Part shown: piece after piece, positions 53,460-63,468 of the stretch
Numbering within the stretch: position 1 is the stretch's first letter
Layout of the letters: each line of letters starts with the position of its first letter
Assembly: GCA_965207335.1 (NCBI GenBank)
Contig: OZ242267.1
Span: forward strand, 1,674,001 to 1,738,000
Direction: 5' to 3'
Length of the DNA: 64,000 bases
Source: G965207335 sp965207335
Lineage (GTDB): Bacteria; Pseudomonadota; Gammaproteobacteria; PS1; Pseudothioglobaceae
The notes under the pieces: model-generated
The model's database searches: none
Seen by the model: the letters and a program-made list of their open reading frames with translations, nothing else
What the model was told of the DNA's origin: nothing
Position numbers and translations under genes: made by a program

Positions 53460-53553
53460 TAAATAAATATAACACAGTAAATATCGCTGCATAAGGATAT
53501 TTACCCACATAGTGCTGTTAGTTTTATAATAAACTTATAAGTACTAACTAATA

Positions 53554-53832
53554 CTACATGCTAGAAAAAGAGCCAAGACAACCAAATACTGTACTAACTG
53601 TACTAGCAGTTCCAGCTGCAGATACTTCATTTAATTGATTTTCATGTATTACTTCACCATCACTATAAGGAAATGTTACATATAAAACATTTTTAGTATT
53701 TTGTTTAATAATTACCTTAGTATCATTTTTAACATCATAACCTAACTCTTTAACAGCAGATTTGCTATCAGTATATAATTTGCTACGGAAGTTTTTGTTA
53801 TTTAGCTTGTGGTATATTTGTTGTGAATTCAT
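53554..53832 (-). CDS. NHLP-leader RiPP precursor-like peptide 12 (short core)
   Basis: A 92-residue paralogue starting at the ATG preceded by GGAG (an earlier ATG is possible). The leader has NFRSKLYTDSKSAVKELGYDV, VIIKQNTKNVLYVTFP and NEVSAAG at residue 74. The core is only 18 residues: TASTVSTVFGCLGSFSSM. Triads AST VST then FGC LGS FSS fit, with the lone Cys in third position. This is the shortest core of the family. Confidence 0.85.
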   Translation of the reverse strand: MNSQQIYHKLNNKNFRSKLYTDSKSAVKELGYDVKNDTKVIIKQNTKNVLYVTFPYSDGEVIHENQLNEVSAAGTASTVSTVFGCLGSFSSM

Positions 53833-53924
53833 TTTTTTCTCCATAAATTTATAGTATGCCAATTATTATATATTAAATTTTTATAAACTATATAATGTTA
53901 TATTTTATTTTATATACTTTATAT

Positions 53925-53960
53925 GTTTACATAATAATGCTATTGTACATAAAAACAAAT
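53925..53960. repeat. Hairpin repeat E, copy 4 (partial)
   Basis: tttacataataatgctattgtacataaaaac resembles the aatgctatttacataaat part of copy 1. It lies upstream of precursor 12 on the complement. The similarity is short and could be chance. Confidence 0.25.
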
Positions 53961-54023
53961 TACATGCTAGAAGCTATAATATGTTTGGGTTTTAACTAGT
54001 TAAGCAATTTTATAATTATTAAA

Positions 54024-54506
54024 TTATGGTTTTATGTATGTATAACCCATTCCTTGCAAACGGGATAATTCAGCAACACCGCTTGGTACAATATCTGCTT
54101 TATCTACATCATAAAGATCATCCTCATAACTGATTTTCTTGCCTCGTAAAGTATTGGCACATATTTGAAAGCCAACTCCTTGGTCTTTTAAGCCAGCAAT
54201 TTTTGCTTGAATAGCATTTGTAGCATTACCATATTTTAATTTTGTTTCTCCTACAGCCTCAGGTTCAAGTAGTAATGATAGCCCATCGCCATGCATAACT
54301 ATTTTGAGGTCTAAATTTTCTGCACCTACTGCATTAATATGATTTTGGATATAACGCAAAGCATCTGCTTGTGCCTTTGGATTATCATAATTAATATGAT
54401 AAACGACCTTTTGTTTTGAATATCTTCCTTCTGCAAATATATTTCCAGCAAATAGCAGTGCAATTGCTAAGAATATTGCCGACAAGCTTTTAATTTTATT
54501 TTTCAT
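54024..54506 (-). CDS. Secreted DsrE/F-like protein
   Basis: A 160-residue protein with a signal peptide (MKNKIKSLSAIFLAIALLFA) and a DsrE-like domain: YHINYDNPKAQADALRYIQN, LDLKIVMHGDGLSLLL and the cysteine in GVGFQICANTLRG. DsrE-type proteins carry sulfur on such a cysteine; periplasmic members are common in sulfur oxidisers, but a role in sulfur metabolism is inference. I chose the ATG with GGAGATAAG upstream. Confidence 0.85.
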   Translation of the reverse strand: MKNKIKSLSAIFLAIALLFAGNIFAEGRYSKQKVVYHINYDNPKAQADALRYIQNHINAVGAENLDLKIVMHGDGLSLLLEPEAVGETKLKYGNATNAIQAKIAGLKDQGVGFQICANTLRGKKISYEDDLYDVDKADIVPSGVAELSRLQGMGYTYIKP

Positions 54507-54599
54507 TCTTATCTCCAATACAAGTTTTATTGTAAATAAAGAATGCTAACATATGTTTATTGCTAAGTCAAATTTACTAGTATCAATATTATTGCTAAT

Positions 54600-55553
54600 C
54601 TAACTGTCTTGGGAATCTAAATATTTTTCAGCATCTAAGGCAGACATACAACCAGACCCAGCAGAGGTGACTGCTTGACGATAAATATGGTCAGCAACAT
54701 CTCCTGCTGCAAAAACTCCAGCAATACTTGTTTGAGTAGCATTGCCATTTGTGCCACTATTTATATTAATATAGCCACCTGTCATATCTAATTGCTCTGC
54801 AAATATATCAGTATTTGGCTTGTGTCCTATGGCTATAAATACTCCATGTACTGCTATTTCTTTAGTTTTACCATTATTATCTGTAATTCTAATGCCAGTA
54901 ACACCCATATTATCGCCTAATATTTCGTTTAAAACACTATTGTACTCAATAACTATATTGCCTGTTTTTGCTTTATTTATTAATTGTGCACTAAGTATTT
55001 TTTCTGCTCTAAATTTATCTCTTCTATGTACTATGGTGACTTTTTTAGCAATATTTGCTAAGAATAAAGTCTCTTCCACAGCAGTATTTCCACCACCTAT
55101 TACTGCTACTTCTTGATTTTTATAAAAAAAGCCATCGCATGTTGCACAGGCAGAAACACCTTTGCCTTTAAATTTTTCCTCAGATTCTAATCCTAAATAT
55201 TTTGCACTAGCACCTGTTGCGATAATAACAGCATCAGTTTTATAAATTGTGCTACTGCTATTTAAGGTAAATGGTTTTTTACTAAAATCTACACTTGTTA
55301 TAATATCATTAATTACTTTGGTATTAAATCTCTCGGCGTGCTTTTGCATTCTAGTCATTAAGTCTGGTCCTTGTACTCCATCATTATCACCTGGCCAATT
55401 ATCAACATCTGTGGTAGTCATTAATTGTCCCCCTTGTTCTAATCCTGTAATAATAACCGGGTTTAAATTTGCTCTTGCTGCATAAACAGCAGCAGAATAA
55501 CCAGCAGGACCTGAACCAATAATAATTAGTTTATAATATATTTCATTAGACAT
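54600..55553 (-). CDS. trxB: Thioredoxin reductase
   Basis: NADPH-dependent flavoprotein reducing thioredoxin. The 317 residues have the FAD motif IIGSGPAGYSAAVYAARA, the redox pair SACATCDGFF, the NADPH motif VIGGGNTAVEETLFL and the C-terminal VFAAGDVADHIYRQAVTSAG. It diverges from ftsK with a 55-bp gap holding both promoters. Confidence 0.97.
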   Translation of the reverse strand: MSNEIYYKLIIIGSGPAGYSAAVYAARANLNPVIITGLEQGGQLMTTTDVDNWPGDNDGVQGPDLMTRMQKHAERFNTKVINDIITSVDFSKKPFTLNSSSTIYKTDAVIIATGASAKYLGLESEEKFKGKGVSACATCDGFFYKNQEVAVIGGGNTAVEETLFLANIAKKVTIVHRRDKFRAEKILSAQLINKAKTGNIVIEYNSVLNEILGDNMGVTGIRITDNNGKTKEIAVHGVFIAIGHKPNTDIFAEQLDMTGGYININSGTNGNATQTSIAGVFAAGDVADHIYRQAVTSAGSGCMSALDAEKYLDSQDS

Positions 55554-55608
55554 AATTTTTACAATAATTGTATATAATATATTTTATATTATAAATACTA
55601 TTTTAACT

Positions 55609-57903
55609 GTGAAAGAGAATAATCAAAACAATAATTCATCTAGCCAGAAACCGCATCGCTTTATATTATATGAATTAATGCTAATTATTATTATTGGTTT
55701 TGGTTTATTTTTACTAACTTCGTTAATAACACATTCAATATCTGATGATATTTGGCTACAAAGTGGCAATAGTAACACTATTATTATCAATTGGGGCGGT
55801 AAGATTGGTGCTTATTTATCGGAATTTTTATTTTTATGGTTTGGACATAGCTCTTATTTAATCCCAGTAATATCACTTTTATTGCCAATAAAATACTACA
55901 AAACAATAAAATCTGGCAAAAGGTTTAGTTATTTACAATTACTTTATCATCTTATTAGCTTTATTGTTATATTGTTATTAGTTTCAGGATTTATTGCTAA
56001 TAATTTTAATTCTGAGGCTGGAGGCTGGATAGGGCAAATGCTGCAAAAATATTTACTTGGCTTATTTGGGCAGTCAATTAACATAGTATATGTTAGTCTA
56101 ATAATGGCATCTCTTACTGTTACTGGATATTTATCTTGGTTATTATTGTTTGATAAAACTGGTAGGGTAATAACATATTTATTTGGACTAATAATAGGCA
56201 AAATATCACACATAAGGCATATTTCAAAACAAAAAAAACAAGCAAAAAACATTAAAAAAGATAGATTAAAAACTATTAAAGATATAACTAAAGTCAAACA
56301 AAATAAACCAAAAATCAAAGACAAAAACACTAGTATTACTCCAAGTACCAATGCACAACATGGAATGCAAACAGACTTATTTAACAACAAACAAGATATG
56401 CTACCAGCATTATCTTTACTTGACCCCATTAAACAACAAGAAAATGGCTATTCAAAAAGCACTTTGGATATTATGTCTAGGCAGGTTGAAGCTAAATTAA
56501 AAGATTTTGGTTTTAATGTCAATATTGAAACTATAACTCCAGGACCTGTTGTAACTCAATTTGAAATAAGTTTAGAACCTGGAGTAAAAGCCAGTAAGAT
56601 TATTAATCTTAGCAAAGATTTAGCAAGGGCATTATTGGTTGAAAGTGTGCGTATTCTTGATGTAATACCGGGTAAACCAGTTATTGGATTAGAAATACCA
56701 AATGCTAAAAGAGAGCTTATTACCTTAAAAGAAATTTTATCGTCTAACGACTTTGAAGACTCTAAATCAGCCCTAACAGCAGCATTAGGTAAAAATATAA
56801 ATGGCAAGCCTGTTATAGCTGATTTAGCAAAAATGCCTCATTTATTAGTAGCAGGTGCAACTGGTATGGGTAAATCTGTGGGGTTGAATGCTATTATTTT
56901 AAGTATTTTATACAAATCATCACCAAAAGATGTGCGTATTATTATGATAGATCCAAAGGTAGTGGAAATGGCAACTTATGCTGATATTCCACACCTATTA
57001 ACACCAGTAATTATTGATATGAATGAGGCATATAGCTCTCTTAGGTGGTCAACAAATGAAATGGAGCGCCGTTATAGTTTATTAGCTAAATTTGGAGTTA
57101 GGAATATATCTGGTATCAATGATAAAATAGCAATGGGTATAAAAAATAATGAGCCATTAATAGACCCTTTTTATAAAGATAGCAACGATGATAGTAAAAC
57201 AAAAGAACTAGAACATATACCGCTTATAGTAATAATTATTGACGAGTATGCTGATATGTTAGGTGCTTTAGCACAAGAAGATAGAACGAAAGCCAAACGA
57301 GTAGAGGCATTAATTATTCGTCTAGCACAAAAGGCAAGAGCAGCAGGCATACACTTAGTGATAGCAACACAAAGACCTTCTGTTGATGTAATAACTGGAC
57401 TTATAAAGTCTAATATTCCAACTAGAATAGCATTTAGAGTATCATCTAAAATAGATTCAAGAACTATTTTAGACAAAGGCGGTGCTGAGCAGTTATTAGG
57501 CATGGGTGATATGTTATATATGACAACAGGACAAAAACAATTAGTTAGAATCCACGGAGCTTTTGTATCTGACGATGAGGTAAGTAGAGTGTGTGCTAGT
57601 ATAAAAGAAAATAGTCAGACTAATTATGTGCAAGATATAATCCAACAAGTAAGTGATGATACTGATAAATCACCATCTAATTTGGATAATAATACTGGAG
57701 AGCAAGATGTCATGTATGATGAGGCAGTAGCAATAGTTTTACAAACTAATAGGGCATCTATATCTAGCCTACAAAGGCGTTTAAGAATTGGTTATAATCG
57801 TGCTGCACGAATTATTGAAGATATGGAATCAGCTGGTATTGTATCATCTATGAACTCAAACGGTAATCGTGAAATTTTGGCACCTAGAATAGATAAAAAT
57901 TAA
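55609..57903 (+). CDS. ftsK: DNA translocase FtsK
   Basis: Septal motor that segregates chromosome ends and activates XerCD at dif. The 764 residues have four or five N-terminal membrane helices (about 25-190), a Lys-rich linker shorter than that of E. coli, the motor domain with Walker A AGATGMGKSVGLNA and Walker B IVIIIDEYADML, and the C-terminal gamma winged helix (SISSLQRRLRIGYNRAARII). It starts with GTG. Confidence 0.96.
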   Translation: MKENNQNNNSSSQKPHRFILYELMLIIIIGFGLFLLTSLITHSISDDIWLQSGNSNTIIINWGGKIGAYLSEFLFLWFGHSSYLIPVISLLLPIKYYKTIKSGKRFSYLQLLYHLISFIVILLLVSGFIANNFNSEAGGWIGQMLQKYLLGLFGQSINIVYVSLIMASLTVTGYLSWLLLFDKTGRVITYLFGLIIGKISHIRHISKQKKQAKNIKKDRLKTIKDITKVKQNKPKIKDKNTSITPSTNAQHGMQTDLFNNKQDMLPALSLLDPIKQQENGYSKSTLDIMSRQVEAKLKDFGFNVNIETITPGPVVTQFEISLEPGVKASKIINLSKDLARALLVESVRILDVIPGKPVIGLEIPNAKRELITLKEILSSNDFEDSKSALTAALGKNINGKPVIADLAKMPHLLVAGATGMGKSVGLNAIILSILYKSSPKDVRIIMIDPKVVEMATYADIPHLLTPVIIDMNEAYSSLRWSTNEMERRYSLLAKFGVRNISGINDKIAMGIKNNEPLIDPFYKDSNDDSKTKELEHIPLIVIIIDEYADMLGALAQEDRTKAKRVEALIIRLAQKARAAGIHLVIATQRPSVDVITGLIKSNIPTRIAFRVSSKIDSRTILDKGGAEQLLGMGDMLYMTTGQKQLVRIHGAFVSDDEVSRVCASIKENSQTNYVQDIIQQVSDDTDKSPSNLDNNTGEQDVMYDEAVAIVLQTNRASISSLQRRLRIGYNRAARIIEDMESAGIVSSMNSNGNREILAPRIDKN

Positions 57904-58045
57904 TAAAAAATTTTATAAATACAAACTACATTCTAATTACAACCAAAAATACTTTATAAAAATAGTGTATAGTTTTTTAGTGGTATTATTTTTTATAGTA
58001 CCAAAATACATAGGAACATAACTAGTTATGCCCATTTTTATAATA

Positions 58046-58459
58046 TTATTTATTGCGTAGTTTTTTTATGATTTTTAATTGCTCTACCGCTTCTGCTAGT
58101 AATAATTTAACATGAGTAATATCAGTATCAGCATTGCTATTTGCAATTGCATCTTCTGCTCTTTGCTTTGCTTCAAGAGCTTTTTTTTCATCTAAGTCTT
58201 TAGACCTAATTGCAGTATCAGATAAAATAGTTACTGTATCAGGTTGTACCTCTACTATTCCACCTGATACATAAATATATATATTTTCACCTGCTAATGT
58301 TTCTATTCTAACTTCTCCAGACCTTAAAGTGCTTAAAAATGGTGTATGTTTTGGTAAAACACCAATTTCACCCATTTTACCGGGAGCAAAAACTCGCTTT
58401 GCTTCACCTGAGTATAATAATTCAGAAGAGCTAACAATATCTACTACAATGCTTGACAT
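58046..58459 (-). CDS. atpC: ATP synthase epsilon subunit
   Basis: F1 central-stalk subunit that couples and regulates rotation. The 137 residues show VDIVSSSELLYSGEAKRVFA, GEIGVLPKHTPFLSTL and the C-terminal helical hairpin. It is normally adjacent to atpD; here a membrane-protein gene intervenes. Confidence 0.95.
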   Translation of the reverse strand: MSSIVVDIVSSSELLYSGEAKRVFAPGKMGEIGVLPKHTPFLSTLRSGEVRIETLAGENIYIYVSGGIVEVQPDTVTILSDTAIRSKDLDEKKALEAKQRAEDAIANSNADTDITHVKLLLAEAVEQLKIIKKLRNK

Positions 58460-58481
58460 AATTTATCTTTTTAAGGTTTGA

Positions 58482-58820
58482 TTATTTACTTTTTATAGCT
58501 AGTATTTTTACTGCAAGTAGTGCGGCAATTGTAATTATAAATATATCAATAAAGTGCCAGTATTTGTCTGTTGCAACAAAATAACCTGAAAAAATACTAA
58601 GCACACTAATTCCAGCTAATAAGCCCATAGCTCTTGAATGTAATACTACTAATCTTTCTCTAAAAAATTCATCAGCAAATATAGTAAAAATAATTATATT
58701 ATAAGAATCAACTATAACCCATAAAATAGAATTATCAACACCAATTTTTGCTATACCTACTAAATTAAATACAACTACTAGCAACAAGGATAAAGCTGCA
58801 GCATATTTATTTGTAACCAT
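58482..58820 (-). CDS. Unknown four-helix membrane protein inside the ATP synthase operon
   Basis: A 112-residue protein with about four hydrophobic segments (LSLLLVVVFNLVGIAKIG, WVIVDSYNIIIFTIF, AGISVLSIFSGYF, FIIITIAAL-like) and a polar loop DEFFRERLVVLHSRAMG. It has a good GAGGAG site and sits between atpD and atpC. It is not AtpI by sequence as far as I can tell. Either an insertion or an unusual accessory of the complex; no family is recognised. Confidence 0.7.
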   Translation of the reverse strand: MVTNKYAAALSLLLVVVFNLVGIAKIGVDNSILWVIVDSYNIIIFTIFADEFFRERLVVLHSRAMGLLAGISVLSIFSGYFVATDKYWHFIDIFIITIAALLAVKILAIKSK

Positions 58821-58967
58821 AATAACTCCTCATTAAGTGGTAAATTTTATATTCAATATTATAAAAAATCTACTAAATCCACTATTACTATTATAACATA
58901 GTATATTAAAATATTTTTTATATATAGTATTAACTGCTAGTAATACCTTAAATATATTTATTGATTG

Positions 58968-60347
58968 TTATGCTTTTTCCTTATGCTTTGCTTTTACTTC
59001 ATCAATTGAGCCAACCATATAAAAGTCTTGTTCTGGAATATGGTCTAACTCACCGTTTAGAATAGCTTTAAATCCAGCAATAGTATCTTTTAGTGAAACA
59101 TATTTACCAGAAGAGCCAGTAAATACTTCGGCAACAAAAAATGGTTGTGATAAGAATTTTTGAATCTTTCTAGCTCTATTTACAGATTTTTTATCGTCTT
59201 CTGATAGCTCATCCATACCCAAAATAGCAATAATATCTCTTAACTCTTTATATCGTTGCAATATTCCTTGTACCCCTCTGGCAACATCATAATGCTCTTG
59301 TCCTACTACTAGTGGATCTAACTGTCTTGAGGTAGAATCAAGTGGGTCAACCGCTGGATAAATACCTAGTTCGGCTATTTGACGACTTAATACAACAGTA
59401 GCATCTAAATGAGCAAAAGTAGTAGCAGGAGATGGGTCTGTAAGGTCATCTGCTGGTACATATATAGCCTGAATTGAGGTAATTGAGCCTGTTTTTGTAG
59501 AGGTAATTCTCTCTTGTAATGTACCCATTTCCTCAGCCAAGGTAGGTTGATAGCCAACAGCAGATGGCATCCGTCCTAATAATGCGGAAACTTCCGTTCC
59601 AGCTAAGGTATAGCGGTAAATATTATCAATAAATAACAGCACATCTTTAGCTTCATCTCTAAAATATTCCGCTATAGTTAAGCCAGTTAGTGCAACTCTA
59701 AGGCGATTTCCGGGTGGTTCATTCATTTGTCCATAAACAAGAGATACTTTATCTAAAACATTTGATTCTTTCATTTCATAATAAAAATCATTACCTTCTC
59801 TGGTTCTTTCTCCTACCCCCGTAAATACTGAAAAACCACTATGTTCAATAGCAATATTACGAATTAACTCCATCATATTTACCGTTTTACCAACTCCAGC
59901 ACCGCCAAATAAACCAACTTTACCACCCTTAGCAAAAGGACAAATTAAGTCAATAACTTTAATGCCTGTTTCTAGTAATTCCGTTGCTGGAGATAATTCT
60001 TCATAAGCAGGAGGGTCGCGGTGAATTTCCCATCTTTCTTTTTCACCTATCTCTCCTAATTTATCAATAGGATTGCCTAAAACATCCATAATTCTACCCA
60101 GCGTTTTTTTACCAACAGGCACAGATATATACTTATTAGTATTTTCTACCTCTAAGCCTCTTTTTACGCCATCAGATATTCCCATAGCAATTGTACGAAC
60201 AATACTATCGCCTAATTGTTGTTGTACTTCTAAAGTTAAGCCAACCTCTTTAACTAAGAGAGCATCATAAATTTTTGGTATAGCATCGCTTGGAAATTCA
60301 ACATCTATTACTGCACCTATTATTTGTGTAATTTTACCTGTTGTCAC
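58968..60347 (-). CDS. atpD: ATP synthase beta subunit
   Basis: Catalytic F1 subunit. The 459 residues have Walker A GLFGGAGVGKTVNMMELI, Walker B DVLLFIDNIYRYT and the conserved GERTREGNDFY and ALLGRMPSAVGYQPTL. It begins with GTG after AGGAGGATA. Confidence 0.98.
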   Translation of the reverse strand: MTTGKITQIIGAVIDVEFPSDAIPKIYDALLVKEVGLTLEVQQQLGDSIVRTIAMGISDGVKRGLEVENTNKYISVPVGKKTLGRIMDVLGNPIDKLGEIGEKERWEIHRDPPAYEELSPATELLETGIKVIDLICPFAKGGKVGLFGGAGVGKTVNMMELIRNIAIEHSGFSVFTGVGERTREGNDFYYEMKESNVLDKVSLVYGQMNEPPGNRLRVALTGLTIAEYFRDEAKDVLLFIDNIYRYTLAGTEVSALLGRMPSAVGYQPTLAEEMGTLQERITSTKTGSITSIQAIYVPADDLTDPSPATTFAHLDATVVLSRQIAELGIYPAVDPLDSTSRQLDPLVVGQEHYDVARGVQGILQRYKELRDIIAILGMDELSEDDKKSVNRARKIQKFLSQPFFVAEVFTGSSGKYVSLKDTIAGFKAILNGELDHIPEQDFYMVGSIDEVKAKHKEKA

Positions 60348-60477
60348 ACTATCCTCCTAAATACTAGTTTCTAGTCCTTTTCTATCGTAAGTAACATATA
60401 AAATTACTTTTGATTTTCTTTTTTGTTCTATTTGGTTTAATATTTTAATTCTATCTTCTATCATATTTATATAAGTA

Positions 60478-61347
60478 CTAAACCGCATCAGCCCCGCTAA
60501 CAATCTCAGATATTTCTTGGGTAATTGCTGCTTGTCTTGCTTTATTGTAAACTAATTGTAAATTTTTAACCATTTCCCCTGCATTATCTGTAGCACTTTG
60601 CATTGCTACCATTCTTGCTGCTTGTTCACAAGCAATATTTTCTACTATGGCTTGATAAACTAAAGACTCAACAAATCGTACTAATAAATTATCAAGCACA
60701 ATTTTAGCATCTGGTTCATAAATATAATCCCAGTGGTGTTTTTTACTCTCATCGTCATTGCTATCTTTTGTAGATATAGGTAATATTTGCTCTATAGTTG
60801 GTTTTTGGTTTATTGTATTAACATAAGTATTGTAAACAATATCTAAGCGATCTATTTCATTATTATCAAATTTGTCTAACATTACTTTTACCGCACCAAG
60901 TATGTCATCTGCTATAGGTTTATCACCTAAATTTATAGTTGATGAAGCAATATTATTACTAAAACCTTTCAAAAATGATAGTGACTTTTTACCAATAGTA
61001 CAAAATTCTGCTTGAATATTATTTTCTTTTTCGTCTAATAATTTAACTAATAAGGCACGAAAAACATTGTTATTTAAACCACCGCATAACCCTCTATCAC
61101 TAGAAATAACAATATAGCCTACCTTTTTAACCTCTCTATTTTGAGTATAAGAGTGTTTATATTCAGAGTTTGCATGAACTAAATGATTGATAATTTGGAT
61201 GATTTTATTGGTATATGGTCTAGATTTTTGCATACGGTCTTGTGCTTTTTTCATTTTACTAGCTGCAACCATTTTCATAGCACTAGTAATTTTTTGGGTA
61301 TTTTTTATACTAGCTATTTGTGTTCTTACTTCTTTACCTGAAGACAT
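60478..61347 (-). CDS. atpG: ATP synthase gamma subunit
   Basis: Rotating central shaft of F1. The 289 residues carry KEVRTQIASIKNTQKITSAM at the start, SSDRGLCGGLNNNVF in the middle and the C-terminal MQSATDNAGEMVKNLQL and QAAITQEISEIVSGA. It follows atpA by 6 bp. The 130 bp to atpD hold no gene. Confidence 0.97.
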   Translation of the reverse strand: MSSGKEVRTQIASIKNTQKITSAMKMVAASKMKKAQDRMQKSRPYTNKIIQIINHLVHANSEYKHSYTQNREVKKVGYIVISSDRGLCGGLNNNVFRALLVKLLDEKENNIQAEFCTIGKKSLSFLKGFSNNIASSTINLGDKPIADDILGAVKVMLDKFDNNEIDRLDIVYNTYVNTINQKPTIEQILPISTKDSNDDESKKHHWDYIYEPDAKIVLDNLLVRFVESLVYQAIVENIACEQAARMVAMQSATDNAGEMVKNLQLVYNKARQAAITQEISEIVSGADAV

Positions 61348-61353
61348 AATAAC

Positions 61354-62895
61354 CTACCAAGTATTGTTAGTTTTAAAATCTGTTACAGCCTCTTTAAATT
61401 TTTGGGCTATATCATCATTATAATCGCCATTTTTATCTATATCATTCATTAAATCAGCATGATTAGAACGCATATAAGATATTAATGCTTGCTCAAATGC
61501 TACTACGGCATTTGGCTCTATTTCATCTAAATAACCTTCATTAGCAGTATATAAGCCAACTGCCATCTCGGATACAGTTAATGGGGAATATTGTAATTGT
61601 TTCATTAACTCCGTTACTCTAATACCTCTATCTATTTGTGCCTTAGTAGCATCATCTAAATCAGAGGCAAATTGAGCAAAAGCAGCTAATTCACGATATT
61701 GTGCTAAATCAAGTCGCACACCGCCACCTAATTTTTTAATGATTTGTGTTTGTGCAGCACCACCAACACGAGATACAGATAAACCAGCATTAATAGCAGG
61801 ACGAATACCAGAATTAAACAAATCTGTTTCTAAAAATATTTGTCCATCTGTAATTGATATTACATTAGTAGGTACAAATGCAGATACATCTCCTGCTTGT
61901 GTTTCAATAATAGGTAGTGCGGTCAATGAACCAGTTTTCCCTTTTACTTCACCGTTTGTTGCATTTTCTACAAAATCAATATTTACTCTTGATGCTCTTT
62001 CTAATAAACGAGAATGTAGATAAAATACATCCCCGGGATAAGCCTCACGCCCTGGAGGTCTTCTTAATAGCAGTGATACTTGTCTATACGCCCAAGCTTG
62101 TTTAGTTAAATCATCATAAACTATCAAAGCATCTTCACCTCTGTCTCTAAAATATTCTGCCATAGCACAACCAGCATAAGGTGCTATATATTGCATAGCA
62201 GCAGAATCAGAGGCAGGAGCTGCAACTATTATGGTATTTTTTAAAGCATCATTTTCAGCTAATTTACTAACCACAACAGCAATAGAAGATGCTTTTTGCC
62301 CAATAGCAACATAAACACATTTTACCCCACTATTTTTTTGGTTAATTATGGTATCTACCGCAATAGCTGTTTTTCCAGTTTGTCTATCGCCAATTATAAG
62401 CTCTCTTTGTCCTCTACCAATAGGTACCATAGCATCAATGGCCTTAATACCTGTTTGTAATGCCTGAGATACAGATTGCCTATCAATTACCCCTGGTGCT
62501 ATAACTTCTAGTGGTAAGAAAGTATCAGTTTTTATGTCCCCTTTGGCATCAATAGGTTTACCCAAAGAGTTTACAACTCTACCAAGCATTTCATTGCCAA
62601 CTGGAACTTTCACAACTTCGCCTGTGCATTTAACAATATCGCCCTCTGATATATGCTCATAACTACCTAAAACAACAGCACCTACCGAGTCTTGTTCTAA
62701 GTTTAATGCCATACCAAAAGTATTTTTGGGGAATTCTAACATTTCACCAAACAAAACATCTGCTAAACCATGAATACGAATAATACCATCGCTCACACTA
62801 ATAACAGTGCCTTGAGTTTTAGTTTTTGAAGTAAAATCAAATCCTTGTATTTGTTTTTTTATTAAATCACTAATTTCAGAAGCATTTAACTGCAT
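61354..62895 (-). CDS. atpA: ATP synthase alpha subunit
   Basis: Non-catalytic F1 subunit of 513 residues, with Walker A GDRQTGKTAIAVDTIINQ, the DALIVYDDLTKQAWAYRQ block, the PPGREAYPGDVFYLHSRLLE segment and the GIRPAINAGLSVSRVGGAAQ region. It is followed by atpG and preceded by atpH at 15 bp. Confidence 0.98.
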   Translation of the reverse strand: MQLNASEISDLIKKQIQGFDFTSKTKTQGTVISVSDGIIRIHGLADVLFGEMLEFPKNTFGMALNLEQDSVGAVVLGSYEHISEGDIVKCTGEVVKVPVGNEMLGRVVNSLGKPIDAKGDIKTDTFLPLEVIAPGVIDRQSVSQALQTGIKAIDAMVPIGRGQRELIIGDRQTGKTAIAVDTIINQKNSGVKCVYVAIGQKASSIAVVVSKLAENDALKNTIIVAAPASDSAAMQYIAPYAGCAMAEYFRDRGEDALIVYDDLTKQAWAYRQVSLLLRRPPGREAYPGDVFYLHSRLLERASRVNIDFVENATNGEVKGKTGSLTALPIIETQAGDVSAFVPTNVISITDGQIFLETDLFNSGIRPAINAGLSVSRVGGAAQTQIIKKLGGGVRLDLAQYRELAAFAQFASDLDDATKAQIDRGIRVTELMKQLQYSPLTVSEMAVGLYTANEGYLDEIEPNAVVAFEQALISYMRSNHADLMNDIDKNGDYNDDIAQKFKEAVTDFKTNNTW

Positions 62896-62910
62896 AATTA
62901 TTCCTTTTCT

Positions 62911-63459
62911 TTAATTGACTGCTAAAATAGTATTGAGTTTTTCTAATTTAGCTTTAATAGAATAGTTTGTAACTCTATCACCATCCTTAATAATAACACC
63001 GCCTAATAGACTTTTATCAACTGATTTTTGCAAATTTATCTTAACACCATAATTACTATGTAATTTTTTTTCTAGCTCAAGTGCCTGCTCTTTAGACAAC
63101 TCGTATGAACTTATTACTTGAATATATTTATAGCCTTTTATGCCCTCACTTTGTATTTTAAACAAAGTATAAATTGCTGGTAAAATCAACATACGATTAT
63201 TTTTTGCTAGTAATTTTATTAATACACTTTGTTGTGTTAATAATTTTGACTTTAAAGACTTATTAAGTAAATCTATAATAATATCTGCCTTATTTTTTTT
63301 GCTAATTTTTGGTGAAGCAATTAATTTATTTAGACTCTTATCGCTTATTATAATAGATGCTACAGCAAGCATGTCATTCCAAATATCAACATTATTATCT
63401 TCAATTGCTATCGCTAAAATAGCTTTGGCATATGGTTTTGCTATATTATTAAGTTCCAT
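62911..63459 (-). CDS. atpH: ATP synthase delta subunit
   Basis: Peripheral-stalk subunit joining F1 to the b dimer. The 182 residues have the N-terminal helical domain (IAKPYAKAILAIA) and the C-terminal GGVIIKDGDRVTNYSIKAKL signature. It is 9 bp behind atpF. Confidence 0.95.
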   Translation of the reverse strand: MELNNIAKPYAKAILAIAIEDNNVDIWNDMLAVASIIISDKSLNKLIASPKISKKNKADIIIDLLNKSLKSKLLTQQSVLIKLLAKNNRMLILPAIYTLFKIQSEGIKGYKYIQVISSYELSKEQALELEKKLHSNYGVKINLQKSVDKSLLGGVIIKDGDRVTNYSIKAKLEKLNTILAVN

Positions 63460-63468
63460 TATTATAAC

